Source: Rothia mucilaginosa ATCC 25296 | GTDB lineage: Bacteria > Actinomycetota > Actinomycetes > Actinomycetales > Micrococcaceae | Assembly: GCF_000175615.1 (NCBI RefSeq) | Contig: NZ_ACVO01000014.1 | Coordinates: 1 to 64,000, forward strand | Length of the DNA: 64,000 nt | Direction: 5' to 3' | Shown here: one piece after another, positions 17,249-26,443 of the stretch | How the letters are laid out: each line of letters begins with the position of its first letter | Numbering within the stretch: position 1 is the first letter of the stretch | Position numbers and translations under genes: made by a program | Notes under the pieces: generated by a model | Told to the model about the DNA's origin: nothing | Database searches by the model: none | Seen by the model: the letters and a program-made list of their open reading frames with translations, nothing else

Positions 17249-18583
17249 ATGAGCGAGAACCTGGCAGATGCTTTCCTCAACGGCGAGTCGTTGAAGAATG
17301 CCCCCGGCCCCTATTTTGGTGAGTACGGCGGGCGGTGGATGCCCGAGTCGCTGATTGCCGCCATGGATGAGCTGGAGGCAACCTTTAACGAGGCGAAGAA
17401 CGACCCCGAGTTCATTGCCGAGTTCCAGCGTCTTTCTGCTGAGTATTCGAACCGTCCGTCGCTGCTGACTGAGGTTCCGAAGTTCTCTGAGCATGCTGGT
17501 GCGCGTGTGTTCCTCAAGCGTGAGGACCTGAACCACACGGGTAGCCACAAGATTAATAACGTGCTGGGTCAGGCTTTGCTGGCTAAGCGTATGGGTAAGA
17601 CCCGTCTGATTGCTGAGACCGGTGCGGGTCAGCACGGTGTTGCGACTGCGACCGCGGCTGCGCTCTTCGGTATGGAGTGCGTGGTCTACATGGGTGAGGA
17701 AGACACTGAGCGTCAGTCGCTGAACGTGGCTCGTATGCAGCTGCTGGGCGCGAAGGTGATTGCGGTTCAGAACGGTTCCCGCACCCTCAAGGACGCCATT
17801 AATGAGGCGCTGCGCGACTGGGTTTCGAACGTTGAGAACACCCACTACCTGCTGGGTACCGCCGCGGGTGCGCACCCGTTCCCGGCGATGGTGCGTTTCT
17901 TCCACGACGCTATCGGTGAGGAGGCGCGCGAGCAGATTCTGGCTGAGACTGGCCGCCTGCCTGATGGTATTGCTGCCTGCGTGGGTGGCGGTTCGAACGC
18001 GATTGGTCTGTTCCACGCGTTCTTGGACGATGCGTCGGTTGAGATTTACGGTTTTGAGGCTGGCGGCGACGGTGTGGATACCGGTCGTCACGCGGCGACC
18101 ATTACTCTGGGCCGCCCGGGCATGCTGCACGGCGCGATGACCTACCTGATGCAGGATGAGGACGGCCAGACCATTGAGTCCCATTCGATTTCTGCTGGTC
18201 TGGATTACCCGGGCGTGGGTCCGGAGCACTCCTACCTGTCCGATATTGGTCGCGTGACCTACGAGCCGGTGACTGATACCGAGGCGATGGACGCTCTGCG
18301 TCTGCTCTGCCGCACCGAGGGTATTATCCCGGCGATTGAGTCCTCGCACGCTCTGGCGGGCGCGTTGCGCGTGTGCCAGCGTTGGGCTGCTGAGGATCCG
18401 GAGGCGGCACGCGAGAAGACGATGATTGTCTGTCTGTCCGGTCGTGGCGATAAGGACATGGAGACCGCGCTGAAGTGGTTCGGCCTGGGTAAGGCGATTC
18501 CGTCCTCGACCCTGATGACCGGTAATAAGGAAGCTGCCGCATCCGCTGCACAGAACGCACAGGCTGAAAGTGAGGCTAAGTAA
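17249..18583 (+). CDS. trpB: tryptophan synthase beta subunit
   Basis: Joins indole, channelled from TrpA, with serine to make tryptophan, using PLP. The 444-residue product has the PLP lysine 101 in HTGSHKINN and the phosphate-binding GGGSNAIG near 248. ATG 17249 follows GGGAAGGAA; a GTG three nt earlier is less likely. The C-terminus has about 25 extra residues rich in Ala, Glu and Ser. The stop TAA overlaps the trpA ATG by one base, so the subunits are translationally coupled. trpE, trpD and trpC are not next to it; smc is upstream instead. Confidence 0.96.
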   Translation: MSENLADAFLNGESLKNAPGPYFGEYGGRWMPESLIAAMDELEATFNEAKNDPEFIAEFQRLSAEYSNRPSLLTEVPKFSEHAGARVFLKREDLNHTGSHKINNVLGQALLAKRMGKTRLIAETGAGQHGVATATAAALFGMECVVYMGEEDTERQSLNVARMQLLGAKVIAVQNGSRTLKDAINEALRDWVSNVENTHYLLGTAAGAHPFPAMVRFFHDAIGEEAREQILAETGRLPDGIAACVGGGSNAIGLFHAFLDDASVEIYGFEAGGDGVDTGRHAATITLGRPGMLHGAMTYLMQDEDGQTIESHSISAGLDYPGVGPEHSYLSDIGRVTYEPVTDTEAMDALRLLCRTEGIIPAIESSHALAGALRVCQRWAAEDPEAAREKTMIVCLSGRGDKDMETALKWFGLGKAIPSSTLMTGNKEAAASAAQNAQAESEAK

Positions 18584-19437
18584 TGAGCTACCAGGACGCT
18601 ATTTCTCAGTCGGCACCTTTCACGGTGCTGGATGGTTCTTTCCCCGCTCCGAATGCGCAGTCGCCTCTGGCGGCTCGTCTGGCTGAGTGCGAGAAGCAGG
18701 GCCGTGCGGCGCTGATCGGCTACCTGCCGGTGGGCTTCCCGACCCTGGACGAGTCGATTGACGCGGCGATTGCTCTGGGCAATAACGGCGCGGACATTAT
18801 TGAGCTGGGCGTGCCTTATTCTGATCCGGTCATGGATGGCCCGGTGATTCAGAAGGCTACCGGCGTGGCGCTGGAGAACGGCTTCAAGCTGCCTCAGCTG
18901 TTTGAGGCGGTCCGCCGTATTACCGAGGCGACCGACGCGGTGGTTGTTGTGATGACGTACTGGAACCCGGTTCTGGCGTACGGTGTGAAGAATTTTGCGC
19001 GTGATTTGGCGGCTGCCGGTGGCGCGGGCATGATCACCCCGGACCTGGTGCCTGATGAGGCGTCGGCGTGGTTTGAGGCTTCTGACGAGTACGGTCTGGA
19101 TCGTATTTTCTTGGCTGCTCTGTCTTCTTCGCCGGAGCGTTTGGCGACTATTGCGAAGGCGTCGAGCGGCTTCGTGTACGCCGTGTCGGTGATGGGCGTG
19201 ACCGGTGCCCGCACCTCCGTGTCGGAGGCGGCTCGCACCCTGGTTGCGGACATTAAGGCTGCCGGTGCGCCTCGTGCGTGCGTGGGTCTGGGCGTTTCGA
19301 CTCGTGCCCACGTTGAGGAGATTGGCGAGTATGCGGACGGCGTGATTGTCGGTACCGCGCTGGTGAAGGCTTTGGCTTCTGGCGGTGTTGAGGCGGTGGC
19401 TAAGCTGACCCGTGAGCTGGCGGGGCGTGAAGGCTAA
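18583..19437 (+). CDS. trpA: tryptophan synthase alpha subunit
   Basis: Cleaves indole-3-glycerol phosphate to indole and glyceraldehyde-3-phosphate; indole tunnels to TrpB. The 284-residue product has the signature IELGVPYSDPVMDGP with catalytic Glu74 and Asp81 (equivalents of Glu49 and Asp60). The gene overlaps trpB and lgt by one base on each side (TAATG), so trpB-trpA-lgt form a tightly coupled unit. No anomalies seen. Confidence 0.96.
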   Translation: MSYQDAISQSAPFTVLDGSFPAPNAQSPLAARLAECEKQGRAALIGYLPVGFPTLDESIDAAIALGNNGADIIELGVPYSDPVMDGPVIQKATGVALENGFKLPQLFEAVRRITEATDAVVVVMTYWNPVLAYGVKNFARDLAAAGGAGMITPDLVPDEASAWFEASDEYGLDRIFLAALSSSPERLATIAKASSGFVYAVSVMGVTGARTSVSEAARTLVADIKAAGAPRACVGLGVSTRAHVEEIGEYADGVIVGTALVKALASGGVEAVAKLTRELAGREG

Positions 19438-20456
19438 TGTCTGATGTGCTGTCGCTGGCGAGCGTGCCGGTAGCTAACGTGCTGGCTTCGATTCCGCTGG
19501 GTTCGATTCCTTCGCCGAGCGTTTCGTACCTGCAGCTGGGCCCGTTCCGTGTGCATTTCTATGCCCTGTGTATTCTTGCGGGTATGGCGGTGTGCTTGTG
19601 GCTGGGTTCTCGCCGTTGGAAGGCGGCGGGTGGTACCCCTGAGCGCGTTTTTGACGTGGCGATGTGGGCTATTCCGGCGGGCATTATTGGTGCCCGCGCC
19701 TACCATGTGCTGATTACTGACCCGGGTAGCTATTTCGGTCCGAATGTTGCTGATCCGTGGGCTTTCCTGAAGATTTGGGAGGGCGGCATCGGCATTATGG
19801 GTGCCGTGTCGGTTGGTGCGTTGGGCGCCTGGTATGGTTGCCGCCGCTACGGGATGAATTTCCCGGCTTTTGCGGATGCGGTAGCGCCGGGTATTCTGCT
19901 GGCTCAGGCGTTTGGCCGCTGGGGTAACTGGTTCAACCAGGAGCTGTTCGGTAAGCCGACGACTCTGCCGTGGGGCTTGGAGATTAGCGCGTCGAGCGGT
20001 AATTTCCCGACCCAATATCCGGCGGGTACGCTGTTCCATCCGACGTTCCTGTACGAGTCGCTGTGGAACCTGCTGGGTGTGGCGTTGCTGCTGTGGCTGG
20101 GTCGTAAGGGCGTGCTGAAGCTGGGTCAGACCCTGTGGCTGTACGTGTTCTACTACGGTGTGGGCCGCCTCTTCATTGAGATGTTCTTGCGTATTGATAC
20201 CTCGGAGATGCTCTGGGGCGTTCGTATTCACGTGTGGACTGCTCTGTTGCTGGTTCTGCTGGGTGCTGCTGGTTTTGTGGTGGCTGGTCGTCGTGCGGCG
20301 GCGAAGGCTGCTGCGGGTATTGAGCCGGCTCCTGCAGAGATTGCTCCGAAGCCTGCCGCAGATGAGCCTGCAGAGGGCGCTGAGGAGAAGGCAGCCGAGA
20401 AGGCAGAGCCCGCGGAAGGATTTGACTCTTCTGAGTCTTCGACGAAGGGCTCCTAG
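19437..20456 (+). CDS. lgt: prolipoprotein diacylglyceryl transferase
   Basis: Integral membrane enzyme that transfers diacylglycerol from phosphatidylglycerol to the lipobox cysteine of prolipoproteins. The 339-residue product has about seven hydrophobic segments, the conserved GGIGIMG segment near residue 120, and the Lgt signature FGRWGNWFNQELFG near 160. The last 55 residues are a hydrophilic Ala/Glu/Pro/Lys tail, common in actinobacterial Lgt and probably cytoplasmic. Its ATG overlaps the trpA stop; a strong terminator ends the unit 34 bp later. Confidence 0.95.
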   Translation: MSDVLSLASVPVANVLASIPLGSIPSPSVSYLQLGPFRVHFYALCILAGMAVCLWLGSRRWKAAGGTPERVFDVAMWAIPAGIIGARAYHVLITDPGSYFGPNVADPWAFLKIWEGGIGIMGAVSVGALGAWYGCRRYGMNFPAFADAVAPGILLAQAFGRWGNWFNQELFGKPTTLPWGLEISASSGNFPTQYPAGTLFHPTFLYESLWNLLGVALLLWLGRKGVLKLGQTLWLYVFYYGVGRLFIEMFLRIDTSEMLWGVRIHVWTALLLVLLGAAGFVVAGRRAAAKAAAGIEPAPAEIAPKPAADEPAEGAEEKAAEKAEPAEGFDSSESSTKGS

Positions 20457-20489
20457 CTTTCATCTTCTAGCTCTATCTAAATTTCATAG

Positions 20490-20532
20490 AAAAACCGCCG
20501 GATGGGGGAGCGCCCCCGTCCGGCGGTTTTTT
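20490..20532 (+). terminator. intrinsic terminator of trpB-trpA-lgt
   Basis: AAAACCGCCGGA and TCCGGCGGTTTTTT pair, with GGGGG/CCCCC inside, followed by a T-run. Confidence 0.9.
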
Positions 20533-20740
20533 ATGCCCGCTATTTGTGCTTGCTGTCTGTTTCTTGCTGGTGGATGTTCTCATGGTGGCATGTGCCGGGA
20601 CCCTGCGTGGATTTGGGCTGTTGAGAAGGCATAATAGAGGTATTGCGTGTGGCGGGTTCCCGCGTAAGGAGTATGAGGCTCTTCGAACGCCCGTCGCGTC
20701 TGCGTTTAGAAACACCCACTCGACGTACAGGATTTTTATC

Positions 20741-22123
20741 GTGAGCTCTTCTGCCGGCGATTCTTCGCGCCCCGTTTCTCCCTCTTCTCGTCCGGGTCTG
20801 ACCCGTCGTCGTCTTGTGGCTGGTGCGGCGTGGGCTGCCCCGGTTGTTGTGGCGTCGTCGGTGATTCCGGCGTATGCGGCTTCTGATGAGGAAGGCGAAT
20901 GCACCGGCCCTTACGAGGATTCGACGATGGTCACTGCCGGTGACGGCGTGAAGAAGGTTGCCGTGCTGACGGTTCCTGCGGGCGCTAAGCGTATGCGTTT
21001 TACCGCTGTGGGCGGTGCTGGCGGCACGAACTACACTGTGGCTGATGCCGGTTCCGGTGCCATGGTGGAGGGTTCTATGGCTGTGCGCGGCGGCCAGACT
21101 ATTACTCTGACTGCCGGTTCGGGTGGTATCGGTAATGGTGAGCTGAAGCCCGCTGAGGGCGGCGACGGCTACGGTGTGGGCGGCTCCTCGAAGGCTTCTT
21201 CGCCGGTTCCCGCGAACGTTGTTTCTGCGATTAATGATTTGACCCGCATTTCTGGCGGTGTGACCGGTCGCGGCGGTATGAGCGCTGTGCTGTATTCGGC
21301 GTCCGGCGGTGGTTCCTCCGCTATTGAGGTGGATGGTGTGCCCATGATTGTTGCCGGTGGCGGCGGCGGTGCCGGTGTGCTGGCGTCGTATGCGACGGTT
21401 CTGCCGAATCCCGCGAATGCGGGTGCTGTGCGCCCGACCGCGCACTATTCGCTCGATAGCTCCGGTGGCGAGCACCAGTTCAGCACCGGTGGTGGCGCTG
21501 GTTCAGGTGACGGCGACGGTTCGCCCGGTTTTGTTGGTTTCACCTCGTACGAGGCGCAGTCTGATCCGATTCTGACGGTGAACCCGGGTTCGGGTGCCGC
21601 CGGTGGTGTGGGCGGTGCCGGCGGTGAGAAGCTGAACCCGCCGGCTGTTGATGGTTCGGTGATTGGTTTTTCGAGCACCTCCACCCAGAAGCTGGTGAGC
21701 ACTGCGACTGCCGGTGCGGCGGGTGCGAGCGGTTTCCGTGCGAAGGGCGCCGATGGTGTGGCGAGCTATTCGTACCAGTGGGATCAGACTCCGGAGGGTA
21801 CCGATAACCGCCCGTCGAATGCTGGCGAGCTGTTTAACGGCTACCAGTCTGTGGTTTCTGGAGGCGGTGGCGCCGGTTATGGCGGCGGCGGCTCCGGTGC
21901 TGCGTTGAGCGTTTCGGCTCGTGTGGTGTCGCAGAAGTGGAATAACGATTCGGCTCGTGCCCGCTATGCGGTGGGTTCGGTGCAGCTGGCTGGCGGTGGC
22001 GCTGGCGGCGGTACGTTCATGGATTCTACGGTGCGCATCATGGATCTGGGTTGGGCGTTGAATGCTCCGAATGGTCCGGGTGAGCGCGGTGCTGGTTATA
22101 TTGAGGTTGCTTTCTGCTTCTAG
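20741..22123 (+). CDS. Tat-exported glycine-rich protein of unknown function
   Basis: Not recognised as a known enzyme. The frame is open upstream, but GTG 20741, with AGGA 9 nt before it, gives a typical Tat signal: TRRRLVAGAAWAAP followed by a hydrophobic stretch and a PAYA-A cleavage site near residue 48. The mature part, about 410 residues, is dominated by Gly, Ala, Ser and Val with several GGGGGAG-type runs, and ends GYIEVAFCF. This resembles secreted glycine-rich beta-type proteins. No LPxTG, lipobox or second membrane anchor was seen, so it is probably released or wall-associated. A 23-codon frame (20673-20744) ends overlapping the GTG, which would allow translational coupling, but its SD is only 1 nt from its ATG. 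Confidence 0.75.
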   Translation: MSSSAGDSSRPVSPSSRPGLTRRRLVAGAAWAAPVVVASSVIPAYAASDEEGECTGPYEDSTMVTAGDGVKKVAVLTVPAGAKRMRFTAVGGAGGTNYTVADAGSGAMVEGSMAVRGGQTITLTAGSGGIGNGELKPAEGGDGYGVGGSSKASSPVPANVVSAINDLTRISGGVTGRGGMSAVLYSASGGGSSAIEVDGVPMIVAGGGGGAGVLASYATVLPNPANAGAVRPTAHYSLDSSGGEHQFSTGGGAGSGDGDGSPGFVGFTSYEAQSDPILTVNPGSGAAGGVGGAGGEKLNPPAVDGSVIGFSSTSTQKLVSTATAGAAGASGFRAKGADGVASYSYQWDQTPEGTDNRPSNAGELFNGYQSVVSGGGGAGYGGGGSGAALSVSARVVSQKWNNDSARARYAVGSVQLAGGGAGGGTFMDSTVRIMDLGWALNAPNGPGERGAGYIEVAFCF

Positions 22124-22545
22124 GCAGCTAAGTCTCATCGGCTAAGAGTTCCTGTGAGCCTGTAGGAATCGTATAGGTGCAGATTGAACCCTTTCTTTAG
22201 GGTGGTATGCGCCTCAAACTTAATATTTAAATTTTTTCTGAGTGCCTCCCAAGCCGCTTGTTTGGGAGGCATTCTCATCTTCTGTGTTGTTTCGTCATAG
22301 CGTCATATCAACCTTTGGCGGTTTAGCGCATTGGTCGGAATGGACCTTATCGAAAGCTCATCCTTGCTCGTGAGAACGCCTCTATCTAACCCCTCTGTCA
22401 TATTCGGGGAAGGTCCTTTAGATTGGCGGCTCATCATTTTACGGTGGAAATGTAAAGAATACGCGCGCTCACCCCGCTAGGTTGCACAGCGCAGATTGCA
22501 GATTGCGGCTTGAGCGCGGCCACCGATGACTAAGGAGTTTAGGTC
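22124..22545. other. 422-bp gap before the alcohol dehydrogenase gene
   Basis: AT-richer than the neighbours. A hairpin TGCCTCCCAA/TTGGGAGGCA (22243-22252 with 22262-22271) is preceded by a T-rich run and followed by TTCTCATCTTCT, so it is at best a weak terminator of the upstream gene. No promoter with two clear boxes was found for the dehydrogenase. Confidence 0.5.
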
Positions 22546-23586
22546 ATGTGCAAGGAAACCATGAAGGCTGTTGTTGTCCCTGAGAAGGTTGACGGTTCGG
22601 TTGTTGTCCGTGAGGTTCCCGTTCCGGCTGTCGGTTACGGCCAGGCGCTCGTGAAGATTGAGTACTCGGGCGTGTGCCACACTGACCTGCACGTGGCTTC
22701 CGGTGATTTCGGTGAGGTTCCGGGTCGTATTCTGGGCCACGAGGGCATCGGCCGTGTCGTCAAGGTCGGTGAGGGCGTTGAGTCCCTGAAGGAAGGGGAC
22801 CGCGTGTCGGTGGCTTGGTTCTTCGAGGGCTGCGGCCACTGTGAGTACTGCACCTCGGGCCGTGAGACCCTGTGCCGTTCGGTGAAGAACGCAGGCTACT
22901 CGGTTGATGGCGGCATGAGTGAGTACACCTTGGTGACCGCTGATTACGCTGTGAAGGTTCCCGAGGGCCTTGACCCGGCACAGGCAAGCTCCATTACCTG
23001 CGCTGGTGTGACCACCTACAAGGCAATTAAGGAGTCGCTGGTTCGCCCCGGTGAGTGGCTGGTTGCTTACGGCGCTGGCGGTCTGGGCAACCTGGCTGTT
23101 CAGTACGCTAAGAAGGTTTTCGGCGCCAAGGTTATCGCTGTTGATATCAATGACGACAAGCTGGCTCTGGCTCGTGAGACCGGTGCTGATCACGTCATCA
23201 ACGGCCGTGAGGTTGAGGATGTTCCGGCTCGTATTCGCGAGCTGACCGGCGGTGGCGCTCACGCTGCTGTGGTGACCGCGGTATCGAAGGTTGCGTTCAA
23301 CCAGGCTGTCGAGTCGGTTCGTGCGGGCGGTTCCGTGGTGGCTGTTGGTCTGCCCTCGGAGATGATGGAGCTGTCCATTGTGAAGATTATTCTGGACGGC
23401 ATCCGCGTGGTGGGCTCCCTGGTGGGTACCCGTCAGGATTTGGCGGAGGCATTCCAGTTCGGTGCTGACGGCATCGTGGTTCCGGTGGTTCAGCTGCGTG
23501 AGGTTGACGAGGCACCGGCTGTCTTCGAGGAAATGGCGGCGGGTAAGATTACCGGCCGTATGGTTCTGGACTTCGCTAGCCTCTAA
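22546..23586 (+). CDS. adhP: zinc-dependent alcohol dehydrogenase, AdhP type
   Basis: A medium-chain dehydrogenase that interconverts alcohols and aldehydes with NAD. The 346-residue product has the catalytic-zinc cysteine in GVCHTDLH, the GHEG segment with its His-Glu pair, four structural-zinc cysteines ([16 protein letters not shown]) near residues 93-107, and the Rossmann motif GAGGLGNLA near 178. ATG 22546 has AAGGAG 8 nt upstream; a second ATG at 22561 is less well placed. It stands alone between two non-coding stretches. Subfamily is by overall resemblance; substrate is unknown. Confidence 0.9.
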   Translation: MCKETMKAVVVPEKVDGSVVVREVPVPAVGYGQALVKIEYSGVCHTDLHVASGDFGEVPGRILGHEGIGRVVKVGEGVESLKEGDRVSVAWFFEGCGHCEYCTSGRETLCRSVKNAGYSVDGGMSEYTLVTADYAVKVPEGLDPAQASSITCAGVTTYKAIKESLVRPGEWLVAYGAGGLGNLAVQYAKKVFGAKVIAVDINDDKLALARETGADHVINGREVEDVPARIRELTGGGAHAAVVTAVSKVAFNQAVESVRAGGSVVAVGLPSEMMELSIVKIILDGIRVVGSLVGTRQDLAEAFQFGADGIVVPVVQLREVDEAPAVFEEMAAGKITGRMVLDFASL

Positions 23587-23917
23587 GCTAGCGGATGGGT
23601 CGAGGCGCCCGGTAGGGCTTCAAGGTCTCACTCGGCTGGGGTCTTGCCGGTAGTTTCGATGGTTATAGCGCCTAGGGCGCATCCCGTGTGGCGGGGGAGT
23701 AGGGGTACTCTTTCTGCTGTGCATACGACGCGGGGTGCGCCTTAGTGTTTTTAACGCGGCGTTTTAGGGTTCCGAGTTTTGAGAGCCGTTATCGTGAGGA
23801 GCTGAAAACCTCTGTGAGTACTAGGCACCTAAACGTAATATACGCGGGAATTTATTTTTGAAAATATCGGGGAATATCTCAAAATTTTCACAAAATTAGT
23901 TCAATATAGCATTTTGT

Positions 23918-23947
23918 TTGACATCTACAGGCCTCAAAATGCATACT
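23918..23947 (+). promoter_or_regulatory. consensus-like promoter in a non-coding region
   Basis: TTGACA (23918-23923) and CATACT (23942-23947) are 18 nt apart, one of the best promoter matches in the window. No good open frame follows, which points to an RNA gene. A hairpin TTCAACC/GGTTGAA lies at 23961-23977, just after the expected start. Confidence 0.6.
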
Positions 23948-23949
23948 TG

Positions 23950-24466
23950 TATTGTAAACATTCAACCACTGGTTGAAGCGTAATATTTGCCGAAGAGATA
24001 GGTTTCGAACGCCCCTGCACCTACCCTAGATGTAACGGGATATGACGTGTGAAGGTTTCGGCCCTCCTAGATATCGATTCCTTCTCCCAGAACGCCATAC
24101 CCGGGTGAATTTCAGCATCTTCGTACCGTGCCGTTATTCACCGTTGAGTCCTTAATTCCGGCCAGGCGCCCCTCTAGACACCTTCGGATTGAGGTCTCAC
24201 CAACGATTAGTGTGGGCCCCACGGACATAGTCAATGGGGACTATGTCCGCCACACTAATCCGGGGCTTTTAGGACACTGCATGACTTCGTGGTGGTTCGC
24301 CCGCCACGCTATAAATTTACCTGCCGGCACGGGTAACATAGCCGGGTTCTCTACTCACTCGGTAACCCACCCGCTGCAGAACGCATCTTGATTTTTGTGT
24401 TGTTCAGAAGATGCTTCCTGTAGCAAAAGAACGAGGGGCACCTCTGCCAGGTGCCCCTCGTTTTTA
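23950..24466 (+). ncRNA. candidate structured non-coding RNA
   Basis: This 517-nt stretch lies between a consensus promoter and a strong terminator and has no convincing gene. It holds several inverted repeats: 23961-23977, GGTGAAT/ATTCACC (about 24103-24143), a two-part hairpin at 24205-24260, CGTGG/CCACG (about 24288-24307), GCATCTT/AAGATGC (about 24383-24414), and the terminator. It does not show the hallmarks I know of tmRNA, RNase P RNA or SRP RNA. Whether it is transcribed is not known. It could instead be the decayed remains of a gene with its leader. The rest of the gap, 23587-23917, shows nothing definite. Confidence 0.4.
24432..24466. terminator. strong terminator between the RNA candidate and the lysozyme gene
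   Basis: CGAGGGGCACCT (24432-24443) pairs with AGGTGCCCCTCG (24449-24460) around a 5-nt loop, with TTTTT after it on the plus strand. Minus-strand U-run is weaker. Confidence 0.85.
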
Positions 24467-24520
24467 TATGCGCGTTGCAGTGTTTATTAGCTGCCGCGCC
24501 GTTGAGTAAATGCCACGCTC

Positions 24521-26443
24521 TTAGTAGATACCGCGCCGCGCGGTCCAGCGGATCGTGCCACGCTCAAAGTCCATGTAGTACACGCCGTTCGCGTAGGACT
24601 CGTCGCCGCGTGCCGCACCGTAGCGAGCGGTATTCTTCTCCCAGTGCTTGAAGATTGCGCCGTTACCGTTGGTCTCGTACGCACCGTACGCATCCGACCA
24701 GAGCAGTACCTTGCCGGAGGCGAATCGCACCTGAGCACCCGTGGAGGTGGCGGTTTCGTCGGTCACCGGTGCACCCCAGGTGCCGCGGTGCTGCAGGAAA
24801 CGGTGGTAGAACGCGCCGCCGGTGTGCAGGCGGTGGGTGCCGGTCTGTGCGGACCACACGTAGGTGGTGCTGCCGGTGAATTCCTGCTTGATGATGCCGT
24901 TGCCCAGATTCTGCTCGTCAGTGGTGGGCGCGCCCTTCATGCCTGCCTTGCGCCAGGTTGCATAGATGGCGCCGCGCTCGTTGAGGATGTGGGTTCCGTA
25001 TGCGTTGGACCAGTAGCCACCCTCACCGTTGGCGAAGGAGACCGCGATGGTGTCGGAGCGGGTTTCCTCGTCGGTGGTCAGGCCGCGGAATCGTGCCACG
25101 TCCGAGCGGAACTTATAATCCAGGCCGCCGTTGGTGACCAGCCAGTGCGAACCGTGAGAGTTCGTCCAGTAGATGGTCTTGCCGTTGGTGAACTTCTGCG
25201 CATACACGCCGTGACCCAGAGAGTACTCGGTGCCAATCGGGTTGCCGTAGAAGGAGCGGTTTTCGTTCCAGTAGCTACCGATGCCGGTGCGAATATCAAT
25301 CGAGCCGGTCGCGGTGGTCACCACGTTCGAATCCTGTACCGCGCGGTCTTCTGCCGAACGGTCTTCCGCTGCGCGGTCTTGGCCGTTCGACCAGTTGCGG
25401 TGCACAGCCTTCGGGTTCTTCGCCAGAACCTTCAGATCGTTCACGGTGCCGGGGAAGAAGTTCGAATCACCCACGAACGGACCAGAATCGGTGAACTGCC
25501 AAATGTCGTAGCCGCTCCAACCCGCCGGAATCGCACCGACCACGGTCGAGTAGCTTGCCAGGTGTAGCGGCAGAGTGCCGAACTGCGGCGAACCCACGCA
25601 GTGCGACCACCAGGAGGTTGCGGTGTACACCATCGGGGCACGACCGGTCAGTGAACGGTAGGTGTCCACAAAGTCGCGGGTCCAGGCGGTCAGCTGCGCC
25701 GGGGTCATGTTGTAGCAGGTGTTGCCGTAGGCGGGGTAGGGGTTGAACTCGATGTCCAGCAGGCCGGGCAGGGTCTTGCCGTCGGCAGTCCACGCGCCAC
25801 CATTCTGCACGAAGTAGCGTGCTTGATCGGCACCCGAGGAGGTGCGGGGGTTTGCGAAGTGGTAGGCGCCGCGCACCATGCCCGATTCGGCGGAGCCGTT
25901 GTACTGCTGACCGAAGTAGGGGTTGGTGTAGTAGCCACCCTCGGTTGCCTTCACGTAGGCGAAGCGGGAACCTGCGGCGTAGGCGCTCGCCCAGTCCACG
26001 TTCTGCTGGTGCGAGGAGACATCCATGCCGAGGGTGCCGCCGCTCGGGGTCCATGCGGAGCGGCCCTGTGCCAGTGCCTGACCGGATGCTAGCGCCTGAC
26101 CGGAAGCCACGCCCTGCGCGGAGCTCTGGGTTGCGGAGATACCGCTCAGAGTTGCGGTGGAGGCGGGGGAGGTGGCGCCGGTTCGCGCGTTGGCGGTGCC
26201 CAGGCGTTCGCGCTCGCCCGCACCCATGGCGGGGTTGGAGCGTTCGACCAGAGATGCATCCGGGGCGGGGGCGTAGCTGAGCTCCTCGTAGGATGCGTTG
26301 GGGTTGACCTCTGCGGCTGCGCTCGCGCTGGGGGCGGCGAAGGCGGCGGGAACGGAGGTGAGGGATGCGGCGACCAGGGTGACTGCGGACGCCATGATGG
26401 AGCGGGCTGCCGCGGAGCGCGCGGCAGTCTGGAGTTTCTTCAT
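24521..26443 (-). CDS. secreted GH25 lysozyme with LGFP repeats
   Basis: Glycoside hydrolase family 25 enzymes cleave the MurNAc-GlcNAc bond of peptidoglycan. The start at 26443 gives a Sec signal peptide (MKKLQTAARS, then a hydrophobic core ending in PAAFA); the longer open frame has no signal. After a Ser/Ala-rich linker, the GH25 domain (about residues 145-345) has GMDVSSHQ with the first catalytic Asp and LLDIEFN with the Asp-Glu pair. The C-terminal 250 residues hold about four LGFP-type repeats, each with a G-x-P-x-x-E/D segment, a wall-binding module. The 640-residue enzyme probably remodels the wall or attacks competitors. It is monocistronic. Confidence 0.9.
   Translation of the reverse strand: MKKLQTAARSAAARSIMASAVTLVAASLTSVPAAFAAPSASAAAEVNPNASYEELSYAPAPDASLVERSNPAMGAGERERLGTANARTGATSPASTATLSGISATQSSAQGVASGQALASGQALAQGRSAWTPSGGTLGMDVSSHQQNVDWASAYAAGSRFAYVKATEGGYYTNPYFGQQYNGSAESGMVRGAYHFANPRTSSGADQARYFVQNGGAWTADGKTLPGLLDIEFNPYPAYGNTCYNMTPAQLTAWTRDFVDTYRSLTGRAPMVYTATSWWSHCVGSPQFGTLPLHLASYSTVVGAIPAGWSGYDIWQFTDSGPFVGDSNFFPGTVNDLKVLAKNPKAVHRNWSNGQDRAAEDRSAEDRAVQDSNVVTTATGSIDIRTGIGSYWNENRSFYGNPIGTEYSLGHGVYAQKFTNGKTIYWTNSHGSHWLVTNGGLDYKFRSDVARFRGLTTDEETRSDTIAVSFANGEGGYWSNAYGTHILNERGAIYATWRKAGMKGAPTTDEQNLGNGIIKQEFTGSTTYVWSAQTGTHRLHTGGAFYHRFLQHRGTWGAPVTDETATSTGAQVRFASGKVLLWSDAYGAYETNGNGAIFKHWEKNTARYGAARGDESYANGVYYMDFERGTIRWTARRGIY

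Noticed and set aside
24128..24391. GTG-started 87-codon frame inside the RNA candidate
   Set aside because: No Shine-Dalgarno, no protein-like pattern, and it runs through a conserved-looking hairpin.
23950..24466. tmRNA, RNase P RNA or SRP RNA
   Set aside because: None of the conserved core sequences I know for these RNAs was found.
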